NCBI GenBank assembly: GCA_902592275.1 | Contig: CACJDW010000001.1 | Coordinates: forward strand, 151,771-215,770 | Source of the DNA: an uncultured Pelagibacteraceae bacterium | Lineage (GTDB): Bacteria > Pseudomonadota > Alphaproteobacteria > Pelagibacterales > Pelagibacteraceae | Direction of reading: 5' to 3' | DNA: 64,000 nucleotides | Shown: piece after piece, positions 14,648 through 23,576 of the stretch | Layout of the letters: each line of letters starts with the position of its first letter | Position numbering within the stretch: the first letter of the stretch is position 1 | Notes under the pieces: model-generated | Seen by the model: only the letters and a program-made list of their open reading frames with translations | The model's database searches: none | What the model was told of the DNA's origin: nothing | Made by a program: the position numbers and the translations under genes

Positions 14648-15317
14648 GTTTATTGCACATATACTAGTGGTTGATGATGATTATGGAATTAGATCTCTTG
14701 TAAAAAAGTATTTAAATGAAAATAAATTTTTAGTCACTACTGCTGAAAATGCAGAAAATGCATCAGAGAAAATAAAAATAATTAAGTTTGATTTAATAGT
14801 TTTGGATATCATGATGCCTGGTAAAAGTGGACTTGAATTTTTAAAAGAAAATAAAAAAAAATTAGATACACCAATAATACTTCTTACTGCCAAAGGTGAA
14901 GCAAGTGAAAGAGTTGAGGGGTTAGAGATTGGTGCTGATGATTATTTACCGAAACCATTTGAACCAAAAGAATTAATTCTAAGAATACAGAACATATTAA
15001 ATAAAACTATCAAAACAGATCAGAAAAGGGTTATAGAATTTTCAAATGTGAAAATTGATTTGAATAAACTTTTAATATTTAAAAGTGATAAAGAATTTAA
15101 GATTAATGCAACGGAAAAAACGATTTTAGAAAAAATGATTAATAACCCAGGCAAAACATTTTCTAGGGAAGATATTGGTCAATTAATCAATTTAGATAAG
15201 GAGAGATCAATAGATGTTATTATTACTCGGCTTAGAAAGAAAATTGAAATTGATCCAAAAAATCCAAAATTTTTGCAAACAATAAGAGGTGCAGGATATG
15301 TTCTCTGGATTGAGTGA
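14640..15317 (+). CDS. OmpR-type two-component response regulator
   Basis: A 225-residue regulator. The receiver domain has acidic residues VVDDD at 10-14, the phosphoacceptor Asp56 in LIVLDIMMPGKSG and the conserved Lys in DDYLPKPF. The C-terminal winged-helix domain ends SIDVIITRLRKKIEIDP... TIRGAGYVL, diagnostic of the OmpR/PhoB class. It overlaps the MarR gene by 8 bases and the kinase start by about 20. OmpR is the best guess given the kinase type; the regulon is not readable here. Confidence 0.93.
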   Translation: MDKFIAHILVVDDDYGIRSLVKKYLNENKFLVTTAENAENASEKIKIIKFDLIVLDIMMPGKSGLEFLKENKKKLDTPIILLTAKGEASERVEGLEIGADDYLPKPFEPKELILRIQNILNKTIKTDQKRVIEFSNVKIDLNKLLIFKSDKEFKINATEKTILEKMINNPGKTFSREDIGQLINLDKERSIDVIITRLRKKIEIDPKNPKFLQTIRGAGYVLWIE

Positions 15318-16617
15318 TTACTTAAAAAAAATATTACCAAAAAGATTATTTTATAGAGCACTTCTTATAGTTGCTATTCCAGTTTTGGTTTTGCAACTAG
15401 TAATTACAATTGTTTTTTTTGATAGCCTTTGGATCAAAACAAACAAAGGTATGACAAGAACCTTGGTAAATGAAATTAGTACATTTATTGAAGCCTATGG
15501 AAGTGAGCAAGAAAATAAACAAGAGTTGCTAGATCTTTTTTCCATATTTTTAGATTTAAATATTGAGTTCACCAATAACGAAAAATTACAAAGTACAGAT
15601 ACTGAAAGATGGTTTAGTCCGATAGATAGAACTTTAAGAAGAGAACTAAAATCTAAATTTGGATTAGATGAATACTGGTTTGATACAACAAGTTATAAAG
15701 AATTAATTGATTTAAGAATTAAATACGAAAATGGTTATTTTAAATTTTTAGTGCCTAAAGATAGGGTTGCAAGTTCTTCAGCAAGAATATTTGCACTTTG
15801 GATTACAGTACCTGCAATTATAATGGTGATAATTTCTCTAATATTTTTAAAAAACCAAACTAGACCAATCACCAACCTAGCTCGTGCGGCTGAAAGGTTT
15901 GGTAAGGGAGAAAATATTGAGGAGTTCAAACCTTCTGGGGCCCTTGAAATAAGACAAGCAGGACATGAATTTGATAAAATGAGAAAGAGAATTGAAAGAC
16001 ACTTAAATCAAAGAACAGAAATGTTATCTGGAATAAGTCATGATTTAAGGACACCCTTAACAAGGATGAAACTACAATTAGCTTTTATAAAAGATGAAGA
16101 AACTGTTAACAAATTGACTGAAGACATCAACGAAATGGAGAAAATGCTAAATGAATATTTACAATTCACCAGTTCATCATATGTTGAAAAAGATGAAATG
16201 TTTAATCTATCTGAATTAATTTCAGAAGTTATTGAAAAATATAATAACGAAAATATTTCACAAAACTTAACACCAAGAATTTACTTTAATGGTAGGAAAA
16301 ATTTAATTAACAGATGTCTAAATAATCTAATTGATAATTCATTGAAATATGCAAACAAAGTTGAAATAAGTTTAAGTAAAAAAAATACAAACTTATTCAT
16401 TATTATTGATGATGATGGTCCTGGGATACCAAAAGATGAGTATGAAAATGTATTTAAACCTTTCTATAAAATAGATAAGGGTCGAGCAGACTCTAAATCA
16501 AGTGTTGGTCTTGGCTTATCGATTTCATCAGACATTATCAAATCTCATGGAGGAAATATAATGTTAGAAAAATCAAAAATGGATGGTTTGAGAGTTAAGG
16601 TTTTCTTGCCTGTTTAA
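15298..16617 (+). CDS. EnvZ-type sensor histidine kinase
   Basis: Inner-membrane sensor partnering the preceding regulator. The ATG at 15298 (439 residues) is preferred over an in-frame GTG at 15289. A first membrane helix (residues about 19-40) and a second (about 165-190) bracket a periplasmic sensor loop of roughly 120 residues. Then come a HAMP region, the H-box MLSGISHDLRTPLTRMKLQL with phospho-His about residue 247, the N-box NNLIDNSLKYA, G1 DDDGPGIP and G2 SSVGLGLSI. The stimulus is unknown; osmotic or envelope sensing is analogy only. The 3' end overlaps ubiK on the other strand by 23 bases. Confidence 0.92.
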   Translation: MFSGLSDYLKKILPKRLFYRALLIVAIPVLVLQLVITIVFFDSLWIKTNKGMTRTLVNEISTFIEAYGSEQENKQELLDLFSIFLDLNIEFTNNEKLQSTDTERWFSPIDRTLRRELKSKFGLDEYWFDTTSYKELIDLRIKYENGYFKFLVPKDRVASSSARIFALWITVPAIIMVIISLIFLKNQTRPITNLARAAERFGKGENIEEFKPSGALEIRQAGHEFDKMRKRIERHLNQRTEMLSGISHDLRTPLTRMKLQLAFIKDEETVNKLTEDINEMEKMLNEYLQFTSSSYVEKDEMFNLSELISEVIEKYNNENISQNLTPRIYFNGRKNLINRCLNNLIDNSLKYANKVEISLSKKNTNLFIIIDDDGPGIPKDEYENVFKPFYKIDKGRADSKSSVGLGLSISSDIIKSHGGNIMLEKSKMDGLRVKVFLPV

Positions 16618-16846
16618 CTTTTTTATTTTTTTTTTTCTCAAGTTTATTTATTTTGTTTTCGAGATTCTCAACACGTTTTGAGAGTACTTCAAACTCATCT
16701 TTACTGGTAAGTTTCATTTTAAAAACAAACTCATCTCTTTTGGATTTTAAGATATTAAATAATTCAGTAGTTAAGTCTTTTGAAGATACCAGTCCCTGCT
16801 CTATTAATTTAGCAAACTTATCAATTATAAATTTAGAATTTTTCAT
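16595..16846 (-). CDS. ubiK: Ubiquinone biosynthesis accessory factor UbiK (BMFP domain)
   Basis: A small coiled-coil protein, 83 residues from the ATG at 16846 (an in-frame ATG at 16861 would add five). It has the N-terminal amphipathic helix MKNSKFIIDKFAKLIEQGL, a linker, and a C-terminal coiled coil EFEVLSKRVENLENKINKLE ending in a basic Lys/Arg tail. This matches the YqiC/UbiK family, which assists the soluble ubiquinone-biosynthesis complex and binds membranes. ubiA lies elsewhere in the window. It overlaps the histidine kinase tail by 23 bases and diverges from lgt across 32 bases. Confidence 0.85.
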   Translation of the reverse strand: MKNSKFIIDKFAKLIEQGLVSSKDLTTELFNILKSKRDEFVFKMKLTSKDEFEVLSKRVENLENKINKLEKKKNKKVKQARKP

Positions 16847-16878
16847 ATTTAAGATATACATTATAAGTATTATTAAAA

Positions 16879-17649
16879 ATGTTCATTAATAATTTTGACC
16901 CAGTCGCCTTAGAAATATTTTCTTTAGAAATCAGATGGTATTCTTTAGCTTATATATTTGGAATTATATTAGGTTGGATTCTCGCAAAAAAATTATTCAT
17001 CCAAGACATAGAAGTTAAAAATAAATTTGATGATTATTTAACTTATTTAATTATAGGTATAATTTTAGGAGGAAGACTTGGTTATATTATTATTTATAAT
17101 TTAAGTTTTTATATAAATAATCCATTAGATATATTTAAAATTTGGCAAGGAGGAATGTCCTTCCATGGTGGTTTAATTGGAGTTATTTTCGCATCTATAT
17201 TTTTCGCTAAAAAAAATAATCAAAACCCATTCTTATATTTAGATATTGTCGCTTTAGTAGCTCCAGTCGGGTTGTTTTTTGGAAGAATAGCAAACTTTAT
17301 AAATTCAGAGTTGTATGGAACTATAACTAACGTACCCTGGGCAGTAATATTTGTTCAAGTAGATAATCTTCCTAGGCATCCCTCGCAATTATATGAAGCG
17401 CTATTAGAGGGTTTATTTTTATTTTTATTATTAATTTATTTTAAAAATAAACTTTCAAACAAACCTGGTGTGATTTCAGGATTATTTTTAATAATTTACT
17501 CAATTTTCAGATTTATTATTGAATTTTACAGAGTGCCAGATGAACAGCTTGGTTACATACTTTTAAACTTAACGATGGGGCAAGTAGTAAGTTTAATATT
17601 TATAATATCAGGAGTAATTTTATTTTATTTAAAATATGAAACTCGCTAA
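16879..17649 (+). CDS. lgt: Prolipoprotein diacylglyceryl transferase
   Basis: Inner-membrane enzyme that transfers diacylglycerol from PG to the lipobox Cys of prolipoproteins. The 256-residue protein has about seven hydrophobic helices. IWQGGMSFHGGLIG carries the conserved His, and GRIANFINSELYG is the Lgt signature. The end overlaps the next gene by 14 bases. Confidence 0.96.
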   Translation: MFINNFDPVALEIFSLEIRWYSLAYIFGIILGWILAKKLFIQDIEVKNKFDDYLTYLIIGIILGGRLGYIIIYNLSFYINNPLDIFKIWQGGMSFHGGLIGVIFASIFFAKKNNQNPFLYLDIVALVAPVGLFFGRIANFINSELYGTITNVPWAVIFVQVDNLPRHPSQLYEALLEGLFLFLLLIYFKNKLSNKPGVISGLFLIIYSIFRFIIEFYRVPDEQLGYILLNLTMGQVVSLIFIISGVILFYLKYETR

Positions 17650-18688
17650 AACAAATAATTTACCATTAGATCAATTTATAAATTTTGCTCTTTACGATAA
17701 GTACAAAGGTTTTTATATGAAAAAAAATCCTTTTGGTGAAGATGGAGACTTTATTACTGCTCCCAATGTCACAAGATTATTTTCGGAGATTATTGCAATT
17801 TGGACGATTACTTTTTGGAAAAGCATTGGCTCTCCAAAAAAATTTAATTTGCTAGAACTGGGAGCTGGAAATGGTGAAATGATGAAAGTCATAGATGAGA
17901 CACTTATAAATTTTCCTGAGTGTTACAATGCCTGCAGTTTTGTAATTCATGAAAAAAGTGATTTTTTATTAATTGAACAAAAAAAAAATTTAAATTCTAA
18001 AAAATTTTCATGGTTAGAAAACATTGAAAAAATAAACTCAAACCCAACAATTTTTTTAGCTAATGAATTTTTTGACGCCATACCGATCAAACAATTTTTT
18101 AAAAAAAAAGATAGTTGGTTTGAAAGATTTGTGAATTTGAGTGATCCAAACAAAGCTGAATTTGAAGAGGAAAAAATTGATATAAAAACAATTGAAAAAC
18201 ATCTTAATTTCGAAATATCAAAAGATCAGAGCGTTATAGAATATTCGCCAGATACATTTAAATATTTAAGAACAATTTGTAACCTAATACAAAAAAATGA
18301 TGGAGGAATGTTAGTTATTGATTATGGCTATGCAGATAGCAAAATGCATGAAACTCTTCAGGCAGTAAATAATCACAAATATTCTAACGTTTTAGAAAAT
18401 ATTGGAGACTCTGACATTACTTACAATATAAACTTTCATTCCTTTGAAAAATTTATAAATCAGTTTAAAGATGTTAATTCAATTTTTACAAATCAAAAAA
18501 AATTTTTGACAAATATGGGTATTCTTCAAAGAGCAGAAATAATCAGTAAAAATATAGCATTTTCTAAAAAAGCAGATTTATTTTATCGAGTAAGACGTTT
18601 AATAGATGAAAATCAAATGGGTGAATTGTTCAAAGTCATGCTTGTAAAAAATAAGAAAAACAATTTTAAGACAGGTTTTCAAAATTGA
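17636..18688 (+). CDS. SAM-dependent methyltransferase, MidA/NDUFAF7-like (DUF185)
   Basis: A 350-residue protein related to NDUFAF7, which in mitochondria methylates a complex I subunit arginine during assembly. Family hallmarks are GEDGDFITAPNVTRLFSEI near the N-terminus, the SAM-binding LLELGAGNGEMM, FLANEFFDAIPIKQF and MLVIDYGYAD. A complex I assembly role in this organism is inference from the family. It overlaps lgt by 14 bases and pgeF by four. Confidence 0.88.
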   Translation: MKLAKTNNLPLDQFINFALYDKYKGFYMKKNPFGEDGDFITAPNVTRLFSEIIAIWTITFWKSIGSPKKFNLLELGAGNGEMMKVIDETLINFPECYNACSFVIHEKSDFLLIEQKKNLNSKKFSWLENIEKINSNPTIFLANEFFDAIPIKQFFKKKDSWFERFVNLSDPNKAEFEEEKIDIKTIEKHLNFEISKDQSVIEYSPDTFKYLRTICNLIQKNDGGMLVIDYGYADSKMHETLQAVNNHKYSNVLENIGDSDITYNINFHSFEKFINQFKDVNSIFTNQKKFLTNMGILQRAEIISKNIAFSKKADLFYRVRRLIDENQMGELFKVMLVKNKKNNFKTGFQN

Positions 18689-19443
18689 TAAAATCAAAAA
18701 AACTTTCGAAAATAAAAATAATTAAACATGGTTTTTTTAATAAAACTGGCGGTAAATCAAAAAAAATTTATAAAAGTTTAAACTGTGGTCCTGGTTCTAA
18801 AGATAATCCATCAGATGTTAAAAAAAATTTACAAATAGTTAAAAAAAAAATAAAAAGCACTGCTAAAAGTATTTTTTTACTTCATCAAATACATAGTAAT
18901 AAGTTTGTTTATATTAATAAAAAAAATAAATTTAGATCAAAACCAAAAGCAGACGCAGTAATTACAAACCAAAAAAATATACCAATTGGTGTTTTAACTG
19001 CTGACTGTGTACCGATTTTAATTTGTGATGAAAGAACAAGATTAGTTGCTGCAATTCATGCGGGTTGGAAAGGTGCATACAAAGATATAATTAACAAAGT
19101 AATCCAATTTATGATCAAAAAAGGATCTAATCCTAAAAATATTACTGCAGCTATCGGACCTGCTATCTCAGCTAAAAATTATGAAGTCAAACAAGATTTA
19201 AAAAGAAAATTTATAAAAAAGGATAAAAAAAATAATAAATTTTTTAAAATTAAGTACAAAAAGCTTTATTTTGATTTACCTAAATATGTAAAATCTTGTC
19301 TTTTAAACAATAAAATAAAAAATATTGAGTCTTTAAATATTGATACATTTGATATTAATAATAATTTTTTTAGTGCAAGAAGAGCGTTAAGACTAAATCA
19401 TGATGATTATGGTAGAAATATTTCAATAATTATGCTTTATTAG
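18685..19443 (+). CDS. pgeF: Laccase-domain YfiH/PgeF family protein
   Basis: A 252-residue protein. Family residues seen are SIFLLHQIHSNKF, a Cys-containing GVLTADCVPILICD and IAAIHAGWKGAYKDI, which together supply the Cys/His metal site of the fold. E. coli PgeF (YfiH) corrects misincorporated L-Ser in peptidoglycan precursors, while human FAMIN/LACC1 relatives act on purine nucleosides. Which applies here is not determined. The start is TTG at 18685, overlapping the upstream TGA; no ATG exists before residue 130 or so, which forces the non-ATG start. Confidence 0.87.
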   Translation: MIKSKKLSKIKIIKHGFFNKTGGKSKKIYKSLNCGPGSKDNPSDVKKNLQIVKKKIKSTAKSIFLLHQIHSNKFVYINKKNKFRSKPKADAVITNQKNIPIGVLTADCVPILICDERTRLVAAIHAGWKGAYKDIINKVIQFMIKKGSNPKNITAAIGPAISAKNYEVKQDLKRKFIKKDKKNNKFFKIKYKKLYFDLPKYVKSCLLNNKIKNIESLNIDTFDINNNFFSARRALRLNHDDYGRNISIIMLY

Positions 19444-19452
19444 GCTTTTTTA

Positions 19453-20385
19453 ATGAAATTATTATCCGGAAATAGCAACAAACCATTAAGCAAGAATATT
19501 GCTAAATATCTAAAATCTAAATTAGTAAACTCTAGTATTAGAAATTTTTCTGATGGAGAAATTTATGTTGAAATAAATGAGAATATCAGAGGAAACAGTA
19601 TTTTTATTATTCAATCTGTATCTTCGCCTGCTAATGATAATTTGATGGAGCTTTTGTTGTGTATTGATGCACTAAAAAGATCTTCTGCAAAAAATATAAC
19701 TGCCGTAATTCCATATTTTGGTTATGCTCGACAAGACAGAAAGGTAGTACCTAGAACTTCAATTTCTGCAAAATTAGTATCAAACTTAATTACAAAAGCA
19801 GGTGCTGACAGAGTAGTTACTGTTGATTTACATGCAGGTCAAATTCAGGGTTTCTTTGATATTCCAGTCGACAACTTGTTTGCAACACCTATTTTTGCAA
19901 GACATGCAAAAAAAAAGATAAAAAGTAAAAACCTTATTTGCGTTGCTCCAGATGTGGGTGGAACTGAGCGAGCAAGAGCACTAGGTAAGCTCTTAAATGT
20001 TGGCTTAGCCATTGTAGATAAAAGACGACCTAAACCAGGTCAATCTCAAGTCATGAATGTCATAGGAGACGTAAAAGGTAAAACTTGTATAATTGTAGAT
20101 GATATAATCGATTCTGGTGGAACAATAGTAAATGCAGCTAAAGCTCTTAAAGATAGAGGGGCTAAAGAAGTTTATGTCTATATAACTCATGGTGTACTCA
20201 GCGGTGAAGCTGTAAAAAAAATTAAAAATTCAGTAATTAAGAATTTAGTAATAACTGATACAATCGATAACATGAGCAGAACTAAAGGTGTTAAAAACAT
20301 TGAGGTTCTGTCAATTTCAGGGCTTATGGGAGAAGCAATTAAAAGAATATCTAATTCAACCTCAGTATCAGATTTATTCAAATAA
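19453..20385 (+). CDS. prs: Ribose-phosphate pyrophosphokinase
   Basis: Makes PRPP from ribose 5-phosphate and ATP for nucleotides, His and Trp. The 310-residue enzyme has [22 protein letters not shown], the conserved [16 protein letters not shown] and the PRPP-binding [21 protein letters not shown]. Length and motifs are canonical for class I. A hairpin-like inverted repeat lies between it and rplY. Confidence 0.97.
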   Translation: MKLLSGNSNKPLSKNIAKYLKSKLVNSSIRNFSDGEIYVEINENIRGNSIFIIQSVSSPANDNLMELLLCIDALKRSSAKNITAVIPYFGYARQDRKVVPRTSISAKLVSNLITKAGADRVVTVDLHAGQIQGFFDIPVDNLFATPIFARHAKKKIKSKNLICVAPDVGGTERARALGKLLNVGLAIVDKRRPKPGQSQVMNVIGDVKGKTCIIVDDIIDSGGTIVNAAKALKDRGAKEVYVYITHGVLSGEAVKKIKNSVIKNLVITDTIDNMSRTKGVKNIEVLSISGLMGEAIKRISNSTSVSDLFK

Positions 20386-20389
20386 ATAC

Positions 20390-20412
20390 CTTGAGTTATT
20401 AAGTAACTTGAG
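20390..20412 (+). other. Inverted repeat between prs and rplY
   Basis: Two 10-base arms, CTTGAGTTAT and GTAACTTGAG, flank a TAA loop. As RNA they can form about ten pairs, three of them G-U. No U-tract follows directly, so it is not a standard terminator. It could be an mRNA-end stabiliser for prs or a leader structure for rplY. The pairing is seen; function is not known. Confidence 0.4.
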
Positions 20413-20430
20413 CTAAAAACCGTTGTTTTT

Positions 20431-21144
20431 ATGAATTCATTAGACGCCAATATCAGAAAAACCAAAACTAAAGGTGAATTAAATTCATTAAGAGATAATG
20501 GTAATGTGCCTGCTATAATTTATGGCGGAGAAGCTCAAAACGAGAAAATATCAATATCTAAAAAAATACTCAAGTCACTAATTGATAAAGAAAACTTTTT
20601 ATCAAGCATCATAACTTTAAATGTTGATGGTAAACCTCAAAAAGTTCTACCAAGAGAAATAAAATATGACATTATTTCAGATGAACCAATTCATGTAGAC
20701 TTTCTAAGAATAGTTTCAGGCATAAAAGTTAGAATTGAAGTTCCAGTAAAATTTTTAAATCATGAAAAATCTCCTGGTTTGAAAAGAGGTGGGGTTTTAA
20801 ACATTGTAAGAAGAAAAGTTGAGCTTAAATGTCCAAGCGAAAAAATTCCTGAAAATCTAATTATAGATCTTGATGGAGTTGATATTGGAGAGAGTTTTAA
20901 GATCTCTTCTATAAATCTTGACAGTGACGTTACTCCTACAATTCAAGGAAGAGATTTCGTAATTGCAACTCTAGCAGCTCCGACTGTTATGAAAGAACCT
21001 GAAAAACCTGCAGAAGCTGAAGCGGCTGAGGGAGAAGGTGCTGAAGGAGCAGAAGCGGCAGCAGCTGAAGGTGGAGATAAGCCAGCAGCTGAAGGTGATA
21101 AAAAAGAAGGTGAAGATAAAAAACCTGCTGAAGAAAAAAAATAA
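20431..21144 (+). CDS. rplY: 50S ribosomal protein L25/general stress protein Ctc
   Basis: Binds 5S rRNA in the large subunit. Residues 1-90 form the L25 domain (TKGELNSLRDNGNVPAIIYGG, PIHVDFLRI); residues 95-185 form the TL5/Ctc C-terminal domain (VPVKFLNHEKSPGLKRGGVLNIV). A tail from about residue 188 is low-complexity Ala/Glu/Gly/Lys, strongly acidic then mixed, 50 residues long. That tail is richer in GC than its surroundings simply because of GCA/GAA codons. Total length is 237 residues. Confidence 0.95.
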   Translation: MNSLDANIRKTKTKGELNSLRDNGNVPAIIYGGEAQNEKISISKKILKSLIDKENFLSSIITLNVDGKPQKVLPREIKYDIISDEPIHVDFLRIVSGIKVRIEVPVKFLNHEKSPGLKRGGVLNIVRRKVELKCPSEKIPENLIIDLDGVDIGESFKISSINLDSDVTPTIQGRDFVIATLAAPTVMKEPEKPAEAEAAEGEGAEGAEAAAAEGGDKPAAEGDKKEGEDKKPAEEKK

Positions 21145-21185
21145 GTTAATTAAAATTGAATTCTATCCTCCAATATTAATATTTT

Positions 21186-21746
21186 ATGCTACTACTTGTA
21201 GGATTAGGCAATCCAACCCCAGACAGTGAAAACAATAGACACAATATTGGTTTCAAGATTATAGATGCAATAAATAAAAAATTTGGACTTTCAAAACAAA
21301 AACCAAAATTCAAAGGACTTCTTACAACTGGTAATGTGGGAGAACAAAAAGTTTATGCAATTAAACCTTTAACATTTATGAATAATTCTGGAATTTGTAT
21401 TAGAGAATTAATTGAATATTTCAAAATAGATGCTGAGGATGTTATCGTTTTTCATGACGATCTAGATGTAGAATTTGGAAAAATAAAAGCAAAATTTGGT
21501 GGCTCTGATGCAGGACATAACGGAATTGCATCAATAGACAAATTTATTGGTAAAGATTATTCAAGAGTACGAATAGGAATTGGTAAACCAAAAGATAAAA
21601 TGGAAGTAAGTGATTTTGTTCTTCAAAATTTTGATGAGGATGAAATGCTTGGATTGGAAAAAATTACAAATAATATCACAGACTCTATATCAATACTTAT
21701 AGACAAAAAATTAGATTTATTCTCTAGCACTGTAAATAATAAATAA
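21186..21746 (+). CDS. pth: Peptidyl-tRNA hydrolase
   Basis: Releases tRNA from stalled peptidyl-tRNA. The 186-residue enzyme has LLVGLGNPTPDSENNRHNIGF with the catalytic His at residue 19, KPLTFMNNSG, and FHDDLDVEFGKIK with the catalytic-region Asp. Directly behind rplY, a common bacterial pairing. Its stop overlaps the ychF start by one base (TAATG), implying translational coupling. Confidence 0.97.
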   Translation: MLLLVGLGNPTPDSENNRHNIGFKIIDAINKKFGLSKQKPKFKGLLTTGNVGEQKVYAIKPLTFMNNSGICIRELIEYFKIDAEDVIVFHDDLDVEFGKIKAKFGGSDAGHNGIASIDKFIGKDYSRVRIGIGKPKDKMEVSDFVLQNFDEDEMLGLEKITNNITDSISILIDKKLDLFSSTVNNK

Positions 21747-22819
21747 TGAGTTTTAAATGTGGAATTGTTGGTTTGCCTAATGTGGGTAAATCTACACTCT
21801 TCAACGCACTTACGAACTCAAGCAAAGCTCAAGCTGCAAATTTTCCATTTTGTACGATAGATCCTAATGTGGGAGTAGTCCCTGTTCCAGATAAAAGATT
21901 GAACAAATTATCAGAAGTTTCAAAATCAAAAAAAACAATAAATACAACTATTTCATTTGTAGATATAGCTGGTCTTGTGAAAGGTGCATCTAAAGGTGAA
22001 GGATTAGGCAATAAATTTCTGTCCCACATAAGAGAAGTTGATGCAGTTATTCATATGATTAGATGCTTTGACTCGGACGATATTCAAAATGTTAATCCTA
22101 ATGTTGACCCAATAAGAGATCTTGAGATCATTGAAACTGAAATGATGTTGGCTGACCTAGAATCTATCCAAAAAAGACTTGAAAAAAATAATAAGAAAAA
22201 TGTAGATGAAGATCAGCTTAAAATTTTAGAGATTGCATTAGACTGTATTAATAATGATAAAGATATATCAACATTAAATTCTCAATTTGATACAAAACAA
22301 CTTAATCAAAGTGGTCTTTTATCAATAAAACCAAAGATTTTTGTTTGCAATGTGGATGAGCAAAGCGTACGGGATGGCAATAAATATACTAAAAACTTTA
22401 TTGAAAAATTTGGAAAATATAACACACTTATTGTTTCTGCAGACATAGAAAACCAAATAAATGAATTGGCAGAAGATGAAAAAAAAAATTATATGGATAT
22501 GATTGGTTTAAAAGATACAGGTCTGAGTATGTTAATTCAAAAGGGCTATAAAATATTAGAACTTGATACATATTTTACATCTGGACCTGAAGAAACAAGG
22601 GCTTGGACTATACAAAAAAACTGTACTGCTCCTAAAGCCGCAGGAGAAATTCATACAGATTTTGAAAAAGGTTTCATTAGAGCCGAAACTATATCTTATG
22701 AGGATTTTGTAGCCAATGATGGATGGGTAAATTCTAAAGCTAACGGAAAAATGAGATTAGAGGGTAAAGACTATATTGTGAAAGATGGAGATGTATTAAA
22801 CTTCAGATTCAACACGTGA
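21746..22819 (+). CDS. ychF: Redox-regulated ATPase YchF (OBG family)
   Basis: Ribosome-associated P-loop ATPase of the Obg superfamily. Walker A GLPNVGKST is at about residues 8-16, FVDIAGLVKGASKGEGLGNKF is the switch II region, and the C-terminal TGS domain contains TFFTSG-like YFTSGPEETRAW and KGFIRAET. At 357 residues it is full length. The 3' end overlaps petC on the opposite strand by 24 bases. Confidence 0.96.
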   Translation: MSFKCGIVGLPNVGKSTLFNALTNSSKAQAANFPFCTIDPNVGVVPVPDKRLNKLSEVSKSKKTINTTISFVDIAGLVKGASKGEGLGNKFLSHIREVDAVIHMIRCFDSDDIQNVNPNVDPIRDLEIIETEMMLADLESIQKRLEKNNKKNVDEDQLKILEIALDCINNDKDISTLNSQFDTKQLNQSGLLSIKPKIFVCNVDEQSVRDGNKYTKNFIEKFGKYNTLIVSADIENQINELAEDEKKNYMDMIGLKDTGLSMLIQKGYKILELDTYFTSGPEETRAWTIQKNCTAPKAAGEIHTDFEKGFIRAETISYEDFVANDGWVNSKANGKMRLEGKDYIVKDGDVLNFRFNT

Positions 22820-23575
22820 CCAGATTTTTTTCATACTAAAATAAACTAAAACAGTTAGAATAATTAAATAAACAATCGCTTTAAAGCCCATCTGATGTCG
22901 AGACTCTAAATGAGGTTCAGCAGACCACATTAAGAAAGTTGTTACATCTTTTGACATCTGTTCTACTGTTGCATTTGTTCCGTCACCATACTCTACTAAT
23001 CCATCTGACAATGGAGCAGCCATTCTAATTTTATTACCATACATATATTTATTGTAATAAACTCCATCATCTAAAGTCACGTTGCTAGGAGCTTCTTCAT
23101 ATCCTTGTAATAAGGAATAGATATAATCAACACCACCTCCTCTAGCTTTAACCAAAACAGACATATCTGGAGGGTATGCACCACCATTTGCCGCTTGGGC
23201 AGCTTTTATATTGTCATATGGCATTACAAATTTATCAGATAATTTACCTGGTCTTGTAAACATTTCACCATCAGAATTTGGACCATCAGTTACTTCAAAT
23301 GAAGCTGCTATAGCTTTAGCTTGAGCCTCGGAGAATTCTGGCCCTCCTGGTTCTGCCAAATTTCTATAACTTAAATACTTCATCGAATGACATGAGGCAC
23401 ATACTTCAGTATAAACTTGATAACCTCTTTGAAGAGAAGCTCTATCAAATTTTCCAAATAGACCTTTAAAACTCCAGTCAGTTTTTAGATATTCCACTTT
23501 TTCAGCAGCAAAAGAATATGAATTTGAAGTAATAATTAAGATTATTATAGAAAATAATTTAAATAAATTTTTCAC
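22796..23575 (-). CDS. petC: Cytochrome c1 of the bc1 complex
   Basis: The haem c subunit of ubiquinol-cytochrome c reductase. The 259-residue protein has an N-terminal signal (LFSIIILIITSNSYSFAA), the haem-binding CASCH in VYTEVCASCHSMKYLSYRN, an axial Met region (IRMAAPLSDGLVEYGD) and a C-terminal anchor helix GFKAIVYLIILTVLVYFSMKK. Last gene of petABC, one base after petB. Convergent overlap with ychF is 24 bases. Confidence 0.97.
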   Translation of the reverse strand: MKNLFKLFSIIILIITSNSYSFAAEKVEYLKTDWSFKGLFGKFDRASLQRGYQVYTEVCASCHSMKYLSYRNLAEPGGPEFSEAQAKAIAASFEVTDGPNSDGEMFTRPGKLSDKFVMPYDNIKAAQAANGGAYPPDMSVLVKARGGGVDYIYSLLQGYEEAPSNVTLDDGVYYNKYMYGNKIRMAAPLSDGLVEYGDGTNATVEQMSKDVTTFLMWSAEPHLESRHQMGFKAIVYLIILTVLVYFSMKKIWSRVESEV

Positions 23576-23576
23576 C

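Noticed and set aside
16618..16660. T-rich stretch after the histidine kinase as a terminator
   Set aside because: It is the Lys-rich 3' coding end of ubiK on the opposite strand, with no hairpin in front of it.
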